From Colius striatus (taxonomy: Eukaryota; Chordata; Aves; Coliiformes; Coliidae): a stretch of DNA of 64,000 nt. The stretch lies in NCBI RefSeq assembly GCF_028858725.1, contig NC_084781.1, positions 6,580,513-6,644,512 of the forward strand, given 5' to 3'. How positions within the stretch are numbered: position 1 is the first letter of the stretch; every line of letters starts with the position of its first letter. The notes beneath the pieces were generated by a model. That model was not told the origin of the DNA. It did not search any database and worked only from the letters and a program-made list of their open reading frames with translations. Positions 34,041 through 45,560 of this stretch are shown here, one piece after another. The position numbers were made by a program, and so were the translations under genes.

Positions 34041-34790
34041 GAGCTTCATGTGTTAAAGACACCAAAGATCAGCATGGTTGGGGTCGTGGAGGGAGATTTC
34101 AAAAGCATGGCAGTCTCTAGGATGGAGTCAGCACTTAGGGCTGGATTTCCCTGACTTCCAGTCCCCAGAGTGCATCGGTAAACTGGGTGTTCGGGGCTGG
34201 AGTGGGAAAGGCTCTGGGCTTTGCCTCGCCCCCAGCTGCAGGGCAAACGCCTCAGGAGATTCCCACCTCTGGGTACGGCTGGTTGGCACACCGCTCTGCC
34301 AAGCCCCTTACTGTGTCCTCCTCTCCCTCTCCTGCCTGAAGCAGCTCCATCGAGGTTTAAGTGTCCCAGTACGGCTGGTTTGTGTTGGTAGTGGAAATGA
34401 GTTCTCAGCAGCGCTGGCATCTGCCTGCCGGGCTTTGTCGGGCGTGCTGCTGGGGGTTGGTCCCGCTGCTGGCTGCGGCTCGGCCGTGCGAGGTGCCTTC
34501 TCCTTTCCTTTTGGGTAGGCTGGCTCAAATCACCTTGCTCTACACAGCTTTGCTCTCTGTGTGTTGTGTGCGAAATGAGCAGACTAGTTTAATTACAAGG
34601 CAGTCATTCCATCAGCAAGGCTCTAGCGAGCCCTTCAAACGTAGGGAAAGCCTATTTGTTCTCCATTAGCAACAGAAAGGTGCAGGAAGGTTTGTTTTTC
34701 CATCCTTATTCTGGCATCCCTGTTTGCTGCTCAGGCAGTATTTATTGTCCTTTCCCTATCTCCTGTAAGGGCTGCGCTAATGGAAGGACA
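34040..34790. other. Intron 1 unique sequence, no exon recognised
   Basis: GC-richer intronic sequence with overlapping chance frames on both strands (160 codons -, 146 codons +). No repeat or exon was recognised. Confidence 0.45.
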
Positions 34791-35180
34791 GTGGGTTCCG
34801 ATATACCCAGATCATAACTTCCCATTTAAACGGCTTCTGAAATGGAGCATTCCTTCTGAATTGCTGTTTCTTCTTGTTGGCTAATCTTCGCTGAGGGGTG
34901 GCGAGGGACGAGGGCTGAAACCGGCATCCGCAAAGATGCTGCGTGTAACACTTGGCAGACGGACTCGAAATTGGATTACAAGCTACTATTCCGGCAAGTA
35001 AATGTCCGTGGTGTTTTTATAGCTTATCTCTATTCATCTATGTTTGCGGGGCTTTGCTTGCCAAGCGTTAATGTAAACACTCTATTTTGAGTCATCGGTC
35101 CATTTGCCTTCTGGAAATCCGTCTTTTATAAGGTGGCAGTAAACCCCTGTACATAAAACCCAAACGGCCCCGTGGTCATA
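34790..35180. promoter_or_regulatory. Candidate intronic conserved non-coding element
   Basis: Mixed AT-rich block with CCCATTTAAACGGC, GGCTAATCTTCG, CGAAATTGGATTACAAGC and GTTTTTATAGCTTATCTC. The scattered isolated CpGs in an otherwise AT-rich, unique background are typical of conserved elements. The call is compositional only. Confidence 0.27.
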
Positions 35181-38100
35181 ACTGCACGCAGATGAATGCT
35201 GCGGATGCAGAGTGTCAGGCAGCGCCTGCCACCTGCGTCAGCAATCCGGTGCACTCTCACCAGGCTCCGGGTTCGGTGAAATACCCTTTCTCCAGCACCA
35301 GAGCTGTGCGTGGTGCCTCAGCAATACCCTCTGGCCTTGGAGTCCCCGCTTTGGGTTCCAGCACGGGGCCGAAACCAGTCGCTACGTGAGCAGCGCAGCT
35401 CCAGAAGCCGGGTTTCTGGGCTTTCATTCTCATGAGTGGGTTCCCTGCAGTGAAGCTGGATGCTGTGTTGGAGATTTCCCCATCAGCTGATACATCTGCA
35501 GCACATTGCTCCTCTGTAGGTTCTTCACTTCTTGACAAGTGTTCTAGAGTTGATGCTGGGTGTGAGATGGATAATAGCCGAAACCCTTACGCGAATGTAG
35601 GAAATGATTTGTGTCGTCGATTTGTGGCTGAAAAAATTCTGCCCAAGCATCACCTAGAAGTTAGACTGAGAAGAGCAAATGAGCAAGTGTTGTGTGTCCA
35701 GCCAAGCAGGTGATTGTTTTGGTGGTGTGTGATGTGTCGCACGATATTTTGGAAGGAACTGCGCAAGCTCCCAGAAATAGGGGCTGGAACATTTGTGAAC
35801 AATTAGTGTTCTGTGAGTGTGCAATCTGTGCAGCTCACAGAGAGAGCTCGGTGTTGAGTGCTGGCATTGAATACTTCAGAATATTCTGTAACAGTTCAGA
35901 GCCTTCTCGTGTTTATTTATTTTGGGAGGCTTTGTGATTGGGGAAAAAAAATGTATTTAACATACTTTCTGGCCTCTTTTGAGAGCACAGACAGAAGTGA
36001 ATGAAAAGATAAAGGCGTAACTTCCCAGTGGAGAGCTGCTGCTGGCATATTTGTATGGGAAGGAATTGAAAATGTGCCTTGGTAGCATAGGGAAATCTGT
36101 AAATAAAACCTGGTTGTTTTCTTCCCCTTCATTTGCTCCAGTCCCCTGAGAACGTTTTGATATATTGAACAAAGTTAAACTGCCTTCCTTGGTGGTGGGT
36201 CTTACTGAGAGCTCGGCCCAAGTGATGGGAATGAGAGCCTTAGATCGCTTCTTTGGATAGCGAGGCTGGCCTTCCGAGAGTCTCTGGGATTTGACTGGGC
36301 AGGGAAAAGACTTGTCCTGTTTGCTGGCATTGCCACCAGGTCAGGGAAGTACAGGACAAGCTGCCCACACTGCCTGGTGATGATGGGGGCCACCATTAAC
36401 CAGGCTGCTTTGCTGCTGCAGCGTGCCTGGAAAAGCCTGTGGAGATGAGGCTTTCAGGTTGCTACTGATGCTGGCACAACAAAAGAGGGATGAAGGGAGG
36501 GACGCAGTAAAACTATGAAATTACATGAAATTGGGCAAACTACTTTGATGCCTTCTGAGAAGGCAAAGGGTCAGGCCAGAGGCTGTAACTGAAGCGTGTT
36601 ACAGGGATGCTGAGGGCAGAATGTGACACAAAGCTCCGTCGTACTCCAATAAACATGGTTTTGTACTGGTGTAGAAGGAAATAGTTTTCTACTATGTTAT
36701 CCTTACAATGAAGACGTTTACTCTGCAGTACCTCTGCACTCCCCTTTAACGGGGGGACTCAAGGATCAGCTGTGCTCTGCATGATGGTATGAGAAATGTG
36801 TGTGATCAGCTTCTGCGGTGACAAATGGCAACTGTCGCTTAATTTTTATCCCCAATTATGTAGCTCCAGGACCCATTTTTCAGGTGGAGTGCTGGAGCCA
36901 TTAAAAAGAAATAAGTAAACTATACTGTATTCCATCATTTTTGGCAGCTACCCAGTGGTCTGTAGCCTTAATATGAGCGTATCTAGACAGGTATTTTTCA
37001 CGAGGCTTCTGCAGGATGACTGTTTAACACTTTGCTTGTTGACTTCACTTACGGAAGCTGCAAGTGTTAAGTAAACCTTGAGCCAGGCTGTTCCGTGCGG
37101 GGGAAGCGAGGGTTCTGTGCTAGCGTTCCAGGAGGCTGTAGGTAAATCAGCCCTGGAGTATGTTTAATACTTTCAACTGCAATATTTCTAGCCTCAAGTG
37201 AGGCAGACTCCATCCTGAACTGTAAATGCTGAAGAGAAGTGACATTGCGTTGCTCTACTTGTTTTACTTATCGGATTAGAGCTGGATAGACGGGTTTGCA
37301 CTTCTTCCTTTCTGGCAGTGCAGCGGTTTCTGCCACGCAGCTGTGATGTAAAGGCTGACAGAGCCTTAGTTTCACTGGAAGCATTAACATACCATCCTGA
37401 AGCTTAAGCATTATCAAGCTTTGCCAGTTGCTCTTGGTATTTTCCTTAGAAAGCAATAAAGATCATAGCTTGGGGAATGCTGTAATATCGAACAAAGCGT
37501 TCGGTGACAAGTGCGCTTGCCCCCTCGCTTGCAGGGGACAAAAGCCCCGCATCATCTGCTGATGTAGGATTTCCAAGCCGTGAGCTTAATTTCTAGTAGA
37601 AAGTGTTCCCGGCGCCTTGCAGATGATGTGACATTTGTAAAGGTCGTTCGAGGGAAGCTGGGTTACCTCAGGAGAAGTTGAGGAAGTCTATTCTTGGCGT
37701 TGGCTTCGCGTTGGCTTGGGGCTGCTGTTCAAGGTTTTGCTACGTGGCCCTTTCGCTCGGCTGGGAAAGCTGCCCTCGTGCAGGCACAGCCCATTTTCTT
37801 ACCAAGCTGTGTATTATCCTAAAAGCGTGTGATTTGTGAGTACTGCAATCTCGTGCTCTTGACATCTGCCTTTTTTCCTCCGACTGTTCATCAGCCATTT
37901 TAGGAAGGGAGTTCAGGTGTTTTTATTGAGAGTGACTGAAGCTTTACATTTGGTGTGCTGCTCTTCAGTGGCTTGTATCTGTTTTTTATGACCTTGCTAA
38001 GTTATGGAAACAACCTGCAAGTTTAGCTGTTTCTTTAGTGGGTTGATATGTGTATATGCACCTGGCTTGCCCCTGCTTGTGCACAAGCAAGGAGGAGAAG

Positions 38101-38250
38101 GAAGGTGAGACTGAGTGTTCCTGTGCATCTTCTCGCCTTCTAGATCTTGGTTCTTCCCCACACACCTTAGGACTTGGAGGTGCCTTCATTTCAGTGGGAG
38201 ATCTGCTGCTATGGTAGCTCCTGAGCAGCTTTCTTCATGAACGATAACCG
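35180..38250. other. Intron 1 sequence, no exon recognised
   Basis: Unique intronic DNA. AT-rich stretches occur around 36840-36990 and 37130-37230. Isolated CpGs cluster around 37485-37660. No reading frame resembles an Ig domain, and no repeat family was recognised. Confidence 0.45.
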
Positions 38251-38440
38251 TTAACTCTTCGCAGTTAGAGGTTCAGGATTATTGGATCTGCAATTGCCGA
38301 AGCTGCTAAAATGACTATTTAGGAGAAAGCCCTGGCACGAAGTTGCAGGATTATTACATAATGTGCCTTTCAATAAAGGTATCTCAGAGATTTATTTCCA
38401 TGCATCAAATTTTACTTTAATGTGTATTGTTCACCACTAT
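38250..38440. promoter_or_regulatory. Candidate intronic element with MEF2-like site
   Basis: AT-rich block with CTATTTAGG (MEF2-like) near 38315, GGATTATTACATAATGTGCC near 38348-38367, and ATTTATTTCCATGCATC. It is unique sequence without coding potential. Its role is inferred from motifs. Confidence 0.27.
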
Positions 38441-41400
38441 GAAAAGAAATGCCCTTTGTACGAGAGGTGATGATGCTGTGAAGCACGAGGCGGGCACGTG
38501 TTCCTAGGTGTTCAGCACAGCTTAACTGCCAGTGTCCTCTTTCTAGGCAGCCACATAAAGCCCCTGCTCTGCTCCTGGAAAAAAAACAGCCAAAGAAGTG
38601 ATAGAAAATGTTTGTGAGGTTAATACCAGTTACAAATGTGCTTGTAAAGATGGGCAAACTGGGAGGGTGGTGGAATCAAACACACTTCTGCCTCTTAAAA
38701 AACCCCTCTGAACAATCAAGCTCTTGCTAGTATAAGCACCCAGGATAACAGAAAGGGAGCTGAAAGAGATTATTTCTGAGGTAGGATCAGATGTATTAGA
38801 TAATTTCTTAACTTAGTTTTGAAACTCCTCCCTTTGCGGGGATCCCATGATGCTCCTTGGCAGCCCTTGCACGTGCTTATCTGTCCTTAATGGGTTTTGT
38901 ATGTCCAGGTTTTCCCACTGTTAGGTTTAAACCTTCCTTGCCGGAGAGGTGTCTGCTGTGAAATTGCTCAATGGGATTTAGGCAGCTGTGCAGCGAATTG
39001 CTGAGGGCCGGAGCACCGGTGCAGCGGCCGCTGAGCCTTTTCCTTTCACCCAGCTCAGCCAGAGAGCCGAAAGAATTCAGCAAATAGCGTTCGGGGTAAT
39101 GGGATTTGCTGAGGAAGGAGGTATTTTGAAGGGTGTTTACTACAGAGGCCTAAAATTATGTGGACAATTTGCCAACCTCGACAAGAAGAAAATGTAGCTC
39201 CGGTGAAATTTTGTACTAGAAGCAGTCTTTTAATAGACCTCTTCTCTAAAAGCTCAGGTATCGTCGTGACACCGGCTTCACTGTAAGTCGAACGTTTATT
39301 GCTGTGTACCCTCAGTGCCTGGCTTGGGGCTGGTGTCTCCTTCATCTTGGTGAGCAGTTCTGATGCTTTCCACCTGATGCATCCCCTGGTTTAGGGGTGC
39401 AGAGATACCACAAAGCTGCCTGCTCGTGCTCCACGTTGGCACGAGGGGAGCCAGGGAGGCTGTGTCGTCCTCAGCTGCTGACAGAAACAACCAGCTCTGG
39501 CTCCTCAGCGCCGTGTTGAGTAGCAGAAGGAGCCCTGGCCCAATGTGGGTGCGTTGTCACTGTCCCCAGCGTGCCCAGACCATCCTTCCCTTGCCCTGGC
39601 TGGTGGCTTCAGCCACACTGGAAGTTCGTGATGCACTGATAACAGTTTTGTTATGGGCCAGAGAAATATGCTTTCAGATCCCAGGGACTTGCTGCGACAG
39701 CTACTGTGCTGAAAGACATTTGCTTGGCAGTCAAAGGCATTAATAGTGATTTTTTTGGTTGAACACCTGTTCGAGGGGGAGATTTTTAATTACCTTTTTG
39801 GTTGCTGGCCAGCATGATAGTGCCTGTACGTGTTTCTTTTCCTCTGTTTGGTTCCCCCAGCTTGAACACAAAGCGGGCATTAAATTGGCTTCTCAGAAGC
39901 GTTGCAGCCTTTGGAAGGGCTGGCCTGCTTTTCCTCTATCTTAGCTGTATCTCACAACCTGGGGTGCCAGGGAGTTGAATTCAAGGGAAAAGCTCAGAAA
40001 AGGCTTCAGGAGCCGCTGGCAGCGTTGGTTACTCGGGAAGTTTGTGTGCTTAGAGGGTGGCTTGGGGAAGGTGCTTCCTGGCCACTGGCAGGGACTGGGA
40101 GAAGAAAGGATTGCCGGTGCCTGCTGCGGTTTTTGGACACAGTGTCTCTTAATCTCAAAGCTGGGAAACGCAGAGTCTGACACCTGAAGTGTGTTTATTC
40201 CTATGTGGATCATCAGCCTGCTGCTGGTTCCTGTGGAGAGGATTCCTGTCGTGTGAGCTACCGGAGGAGCCTGGCGCTGAGCCGCTGCTCTCGGCGTGAG
40301 GCAGCCAAGAGCTGAGGGATGAAATCCACGCCGGTGAGAGGGTTTGTGGATGTTTGCTGGCAGCAGCAGAGGATTGTGGAGTTCAGGACTTGCTCTGGGA
40401 GCCCTGGCTGCACTCTGCTTATAGATTTTTCCATGCTTTTTACCCCAGGCTCTCTGGTTTCAGTTGACTTTTTGACATCTCTGAGCTTGTGTAACCTTCC
40501 CGTTCCCTGCCCCCAGTGCTGGAGGTGGGTGGCAGCAGCAACTGCCTGCATGGCTCTTTGCACTCAACATTCTGGCTCATCGTCAGGAAGAACTGTGTGA
40601 AGCCCACATGGCCCTGGGCTGTGAGCCTGGGGGAATCCATCACGCAGGCAGGAGCTGCTTGGGAGCTGAGCATGGGCATGGAGCCTTTTGCTGCTTTAAG
40701 TGCCAATTCTGCTGCACCTTCCCTGAGCACATGTGCCATCAGACCTGGCCCATCTTGCAGAAAGTGTCCACCTCAAAAACAGAAGGTAAATGGCTGTCAC
40801 AGAAGCAACAAGCTCTCCACTGCAACCCCTTCTTTCTCCCCAGATTCTTTGTCGCTTTAGATGCTTATGGCTGGAGTTGATGGCAAACATCGTCCAACGA
40901 GCATGTGATGGCTGCTCCTATCTGGCTCTGAAGGGAAGCCATAACAAGTTTGCTGGAAATGTACTGTTACCTTCCACGTATATGGATTCCCTTATTCTGA
41001 CTCCTTCCTGCCTTAGGAAAAAGAAAGCAGCTCCTGCCCTGCCTAGCCCAGCAGAGCCTGAGCCAAGCGCCGGTCGGTTCTTTTTGGCTGTGTTTTCAGG
41101 GAATCAGTCTTGCGGCTGTTCCTCAACCCAGAACTATTTTCCTTAGTTACAGAGGGCATCTTTGACTTGGGGGTGCCTGAGAGGAATTGTAAAGGTAAGG
41201 CCACACAGCTGGGGCTGGGGAGGCAGAGCAAAGGACCGTGAGGTGGGGGCAGCTGGAGCTGCTGCAGCCACGGCTAGTACTGTTGTCAGTGATCCCTTTG
41301 ATGTGGAAAGAGGATAACTCTGACCTTCCTCTGAGGGCTGTTAAGGATTAATATTTGCACAGGGCTTTGAGTATGTCAAGCTTTATGTAAATACCAGTTA

Positions 41401-41560
41401 TGACTTTCTTATTAATTCCCTCCCCCCTCAAGTAAATAAGCGACACAGCGTGTGCCTGATGCGAGCCTGCGCTGGGCTCAGGGAGCACACTGAAGCTGGG
41501 TGTTTGGATGGGGCAGTGTGACTTTTTTAGAAGGGCATGTACTGATAGGACAAGGGGGAA
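38440..41560. other. Intron 1 sequence, no exon recognised
   Basis: Ordinary intronic sequence. A CpG-containing patch with GCACCGGTGCAGCGGCCGC lies near 39013-39031. The chance frames have no recognisable domain. Confidence 0.45.
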
Positions 41561-41567
41561 GTGTCTT

Positions 41568-41806
41568 TCAACTGAAAGAGTGGATTTAGGTGAGATATTA
41601 AGTTCTTTCTCTGTGAGGATGATGAGGCCCTGGCACAGGTTGTCAGAGAGGCTGTGGCTGCCCCACGCCTGGAAGTGTTCCAGGGCAGGTTGGATGAGGC
41701 TTTGAGCAGTCTGGGCTGGTGGGAAGCGACTCTGCCCATGGCAGGGGGATTGGAGTAATGTGTTCTGTAAGGACTCTTTCCAGCCCCAGCCATTCTAGGA
41801 TTCTCT
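41568..41806 (+). mobile_element. CR1 LINE 3'-end fragment, plus orientation
   Basis: Collinear with the avian CR1 3' end: TGGATTTAGGTGAGATATTA, TGTGAGGATGATGAGGCCCT, GGCACAGGTTGTCAGAGAGG, CTGTGGCTGCCCCACGCCTG, GAAGTGTTCCAGGGCAGGTT, GGATGAGGCTTTGAGCAGTC, TGCCCATGGCAGGGGGATTG and a terminal CATTCTAGGATTCTCTG. It is the best preserved CR1 copy in the window, 5'-truncated and non-coding. Confidence 0.97.
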
Positions 41807-44800
41807 GGTGTCACCTCACAGGGTGACACTGAGACCAGCCACCTCTGCAGCAGCTGCCTTGCCCTGGCTTACTACCTTGCTGGGAGGTTTACCCACCCCC
41901 TGCAGCCCTGCCTCTGCTCTTGCCTCAGGGCATATGACTCCATCAGTGCTTGTTGGTGGCCTCTGCAATGACCAGGGAAGGAGGGGTGTGTATGGACCAT
42001 CATTGGGTGGGAATGCAGCCACTTAGCAGGAGATAGCTAAATAAATGGGCCGTAGCCACTCAGGGCAGGCTGCCTCCTTACAGTCTGCTCTGCTTCTTTT
42101 GTTTGTGGCTGGGGAAAAAATGATTGTGTCCCTCTGAAATGCTGGTGCTAGGTTTAAATGTACTGCCCTTTGGTGCCACACAGCATTTCTGGTACAGAAG
42201 AGCTGTATTAGTGCGTGTTGAGTTGGATCCCGTGTTACATTAATTTATGGCTTGGTTTACTCTCAACGTGAGCTGTTTACACAGGGAGAATTACTCTGTG
42301 GTTTTTAGCTCCTCTGCCCTTGTGTTTGTGTGTCCTCAACAGCAGGCAGAAACATCATTAGGAGTGTTTAGGAAAGGTTAGATGTGTATGAGGCAGTCAG
42401 TGTTGGGCATTTTACTGCTGAGTTCAGGAGCTCGTTTCCCAAACTTAGTGGTGTGTCTAAAACTATGGAGGATGGGAATTGACTCTTTGCCAGTTAGTTA
42501 CTTAAGAGATCTTTGCATTCAAATTACTTATCTGGAGTGCTGGCAGGCTAATAAATTCAAGGGACTGTTCTAAACATTGTCAATCTCAAATGTAATCCTA
42601 TTAAAATAATTGAGTATTTTCAGGGCAAAGAATTCCCTCATCCTCTGTCCCCCGCTCACAGGGGGAAACATGAAAGGCAGGCTGGGGCGTCCTCTGCACG
42701 TCATTGAGCTGCCCCAGCGTCCTGGGCTTTCTGGCGGAGGGGCAGTTCAGGTTGAGCCTTCCTCGTGGAAGGGAGTGGGTTTTGGCCTCGTGCCCTGTTG
42801 GAATTGGGCTGGTGCCCCTTGAGCGGGATGGGAGACTGCTGCTTTGTTCCTGGAATGCAAGGAATGCCAAACCTGCCCTGCTCTTCCCAGGGCTCCCTGT
42901 GAGGCTCCCAGGTGCAGAGAAACACTGAGCCCATAGCCTCTGGCCTTTCGGTTTTTGAATAGGTGCTGACAGTCTCTGCCTGTGGCTTTTCCCTTTTGAG
43001 AGACAGATCAGTTCTTTGGTTTGTGTTGTTTCAGCAGAGCTGGGACAATGGGCTCTACTGGTGGTGATGCTGCCAGCGAAGCCACCGGGACATCAAAGCA
43101 TATTCTTAGAGGAGGCAGTTTCTCCAGTTTGCCTTTTGATAATCTTCAAATGCAGGCATGACCTGAATTTACCACACAGAGAAAGAAAAATGAGAGGAAA
43201 AGTATCTCTGAAAGCTTTTAAGGTGTCTTTGACAGCAGTAAACTAGAGAAAATAAGCACGAGTTCTTTTCTCTCCCCTTCGCTTTTGTAGGTCACTTCAG
43301 GGGAAATCTGAGCAAATGGGAGAACTTCAAAACCAGCCTCCAGCCCAATCGCTTCCACCAGCTAACCAACAGCATCTCCTGCCGCGCAACCCACAAACCT
43401 CAAGTTCTCTTTGGCAGGCTTGTGTGAAAACCGTCTTTGAATAACCCTCTGCAAAGGGGACGTGAAGTTCCCTTGCTTTGGAAAAGTAAACAAATGTGGT
43501 TTGGTTTGCAGCGGCTTTGATGTGGTGCAGCGCTCTGGCAAAGGCAGCTCGCCCCCGGCTTTTCCTTTTGTAGCCTAGGATCCGGCAGGCTCGAGAGAGA
43601 CAAGGTGTCTTGGCAAGAGAGGGAAGGGTGGGCTGCAGAGGTGGCCCTGTGACTCGTACCTTCGTGGCCACGAGCCGTGGTGCTGTCGGCTCTGCTTCAG
43701 TGCGTCTCGCTCGGAGGCTCGCGTGTGCTCCCTTTCACCCGGCGGCTTGGGTTACCTTGAATTGAATTGGTTTATGGCAGGCGGATGGCGGTAAAGCGGG
43801 AGAAGAAATGGTCACATAACTCAGCAGGGCTTGCCCTTGGAGTGATTTAGTTGGGCTGGATGGTGGCCGAGGAGCCGTATTGATTTGGAGCTCCCGCTGG
43901 AGCTGAATTCGGAAAGCGCTGCGGCACCTGCGAGACGCTCGCCTGAGCAGAGCCACTGAGAAAAGCATTTCAGCTCCTGGCATGGCTCCTAATGCGTTTG
44001 TATGTGTCTGTACCGCGGGGAGGAGTGCGTGGTTATTGTTGAAATATTATCTACACGGGTTTTCAGAAGATGAAGAAAAGGCACTTTGCTGCAATAACTG
44101 TTGTGGACACGCCATTGTGGTAATGCTGTGGCGGTTTTATATTGAGATGGGGCTCGATATATTTCCTTCTCCTTTTTAAAAACAGCCAAGCAGATATATC
44201 TGATAAATGGTGCTTTGAAGGCTGCTTTCAGGTGTCCGGTAATTTTGACCTGAAATGTTTATTTGCTGGAGTCATTACTGCAGTTCAATCTACTTGGATG
44301 TAGCTGTCGGCGTAGCTGCCCCGTGTGTTAAGCGTGAAATAGCGGCGATCACGGGATGGGAAGGGACACGTGAACCTCTCGGGAGTGCTTGGAATGGGTG
44401 TGTTTATTGAGGTGAGCTTGAGGGAGCGGGTTTTATTCTGCCATGGCTTTGCAGGACTGCTGGAAATAGCTCTACGCCAAGGTCTTGTCCTCTCCACCCT
44501 ATACGTGTTAGCAAATACCCTTTTGTGTGGGGGGGTTTTGACACAGGAGCACAGACCCTGTGGCTCTTCCTCAAGGCCATTTTCAATTTGTCTTTAAGTG
44601 TGTGGGGGTTTTGTCTGTGAAAGGCAGGTGTGGGTGCTGTTGGCCTCAAGGCGAGTGCTGCCCAAAGCTAAGAAAAGGGATGCTCAGCTTTGCACATCTT
44701 TTGTCCTTGCAAAGCGAACTGGAGTTCATTGTCTCATCACCAAAGCTGCAGACTAAGTGCTTGTGTCCGGGATGATAGTTGCATGTGCCAGGAACTGGAG

Positions 44801-44950
44801 CTGAGCAAAATTAAACCTGTACCTGACTGTGTGCCCTACTTGCAGACTGCAGGAGGTGCTGGGATTCTAGCTTAGGCAAATCCACACACCCTATTGGATT
44901 GTTTTTCCTTGGTGAATCATATGGAAGTGAAGTATCAGGATTTTTGAGAC
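41807..44950. other. Intron 1 sequence, no exon recognised
   Basis: Unique sequence. A block at about 43740-43990 mixes GAATTGAATTGG, many isolated CpGs and GCACCTGCGAG (E-box-like), and may be a conserved element. No coding exon was recognised. Confidence 0.42.
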
Positions 44951-45560
44951 AAGGAAACAACTTTTAAACATGACATTTATTTTACCTCAGGAGAACTTAA
45001 TTAGCTGTCAACAGCACAACACATGAATGGTGACTTTTGAATGAAATTATGAGATCTCTGCTCCTGAGGCATTTTTCTCCCTCCTTCCAAGGCAGAGGGA
45101 AACGCGACAGATTTGTTTAGATAGAAGCAAAGTAATTTTAGGGAAACGCTTTTGCCTGCGCCGTTTACTCGTATTAATTACAGCAGTGCGTAACCCTTTG
45201 GTGCTTGTTTGAAAGTGAGCAACTCACAGGAGGAGGATATTAGATCAGGTTGGAAGTGCACCGAGATGGTGGTCTTGCGGTTCTCCATTTCATGGCCTAA
45301 TTTCTTAAGTGATTGAACTTCTCTCATTCAGCTGGCTACCATGGTAATTTACCGATTTCACAAATGCAATAAATAAAACAGAGCCAGCAAATCACTTGAA
45401 CAGCCCTAATTGAGAGCTGCCCGCTCGCGCTGACACATGATGGAAGCGTGGCACGGTTATCAGCGAGATTGATGCGCTGGTTGAGCGCGGCGGAGAGAGC
45501 TGGCGGCGGAGCGGAGGAGAGCGAGACGGCTCCAAGGACTAAAATATCTTAATGTTTTGA
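44950..45560. promoter_or_regulatory. Candidate intronic enhancer block with X-box-like dyad and CpG-rich end
   Basis: The AT-rich part carries ACTTAATTAGCTGTCAACAG, TCGTATTAATTACAGCAG and AATGCAATAAATAAAAC. GCTACCATGGTAAT at 45335-45348 is an RFX X-box-like dyad with one mismatch per half-site. The block ends in a CpG-containing, purine-rich segment (about 45420-45530) with GGTTATCAGCGAGATTG (GATA-like on the opposite strand). It is non-repetitive and has no coding potential. Function is inferred. Confidence 0.38.
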
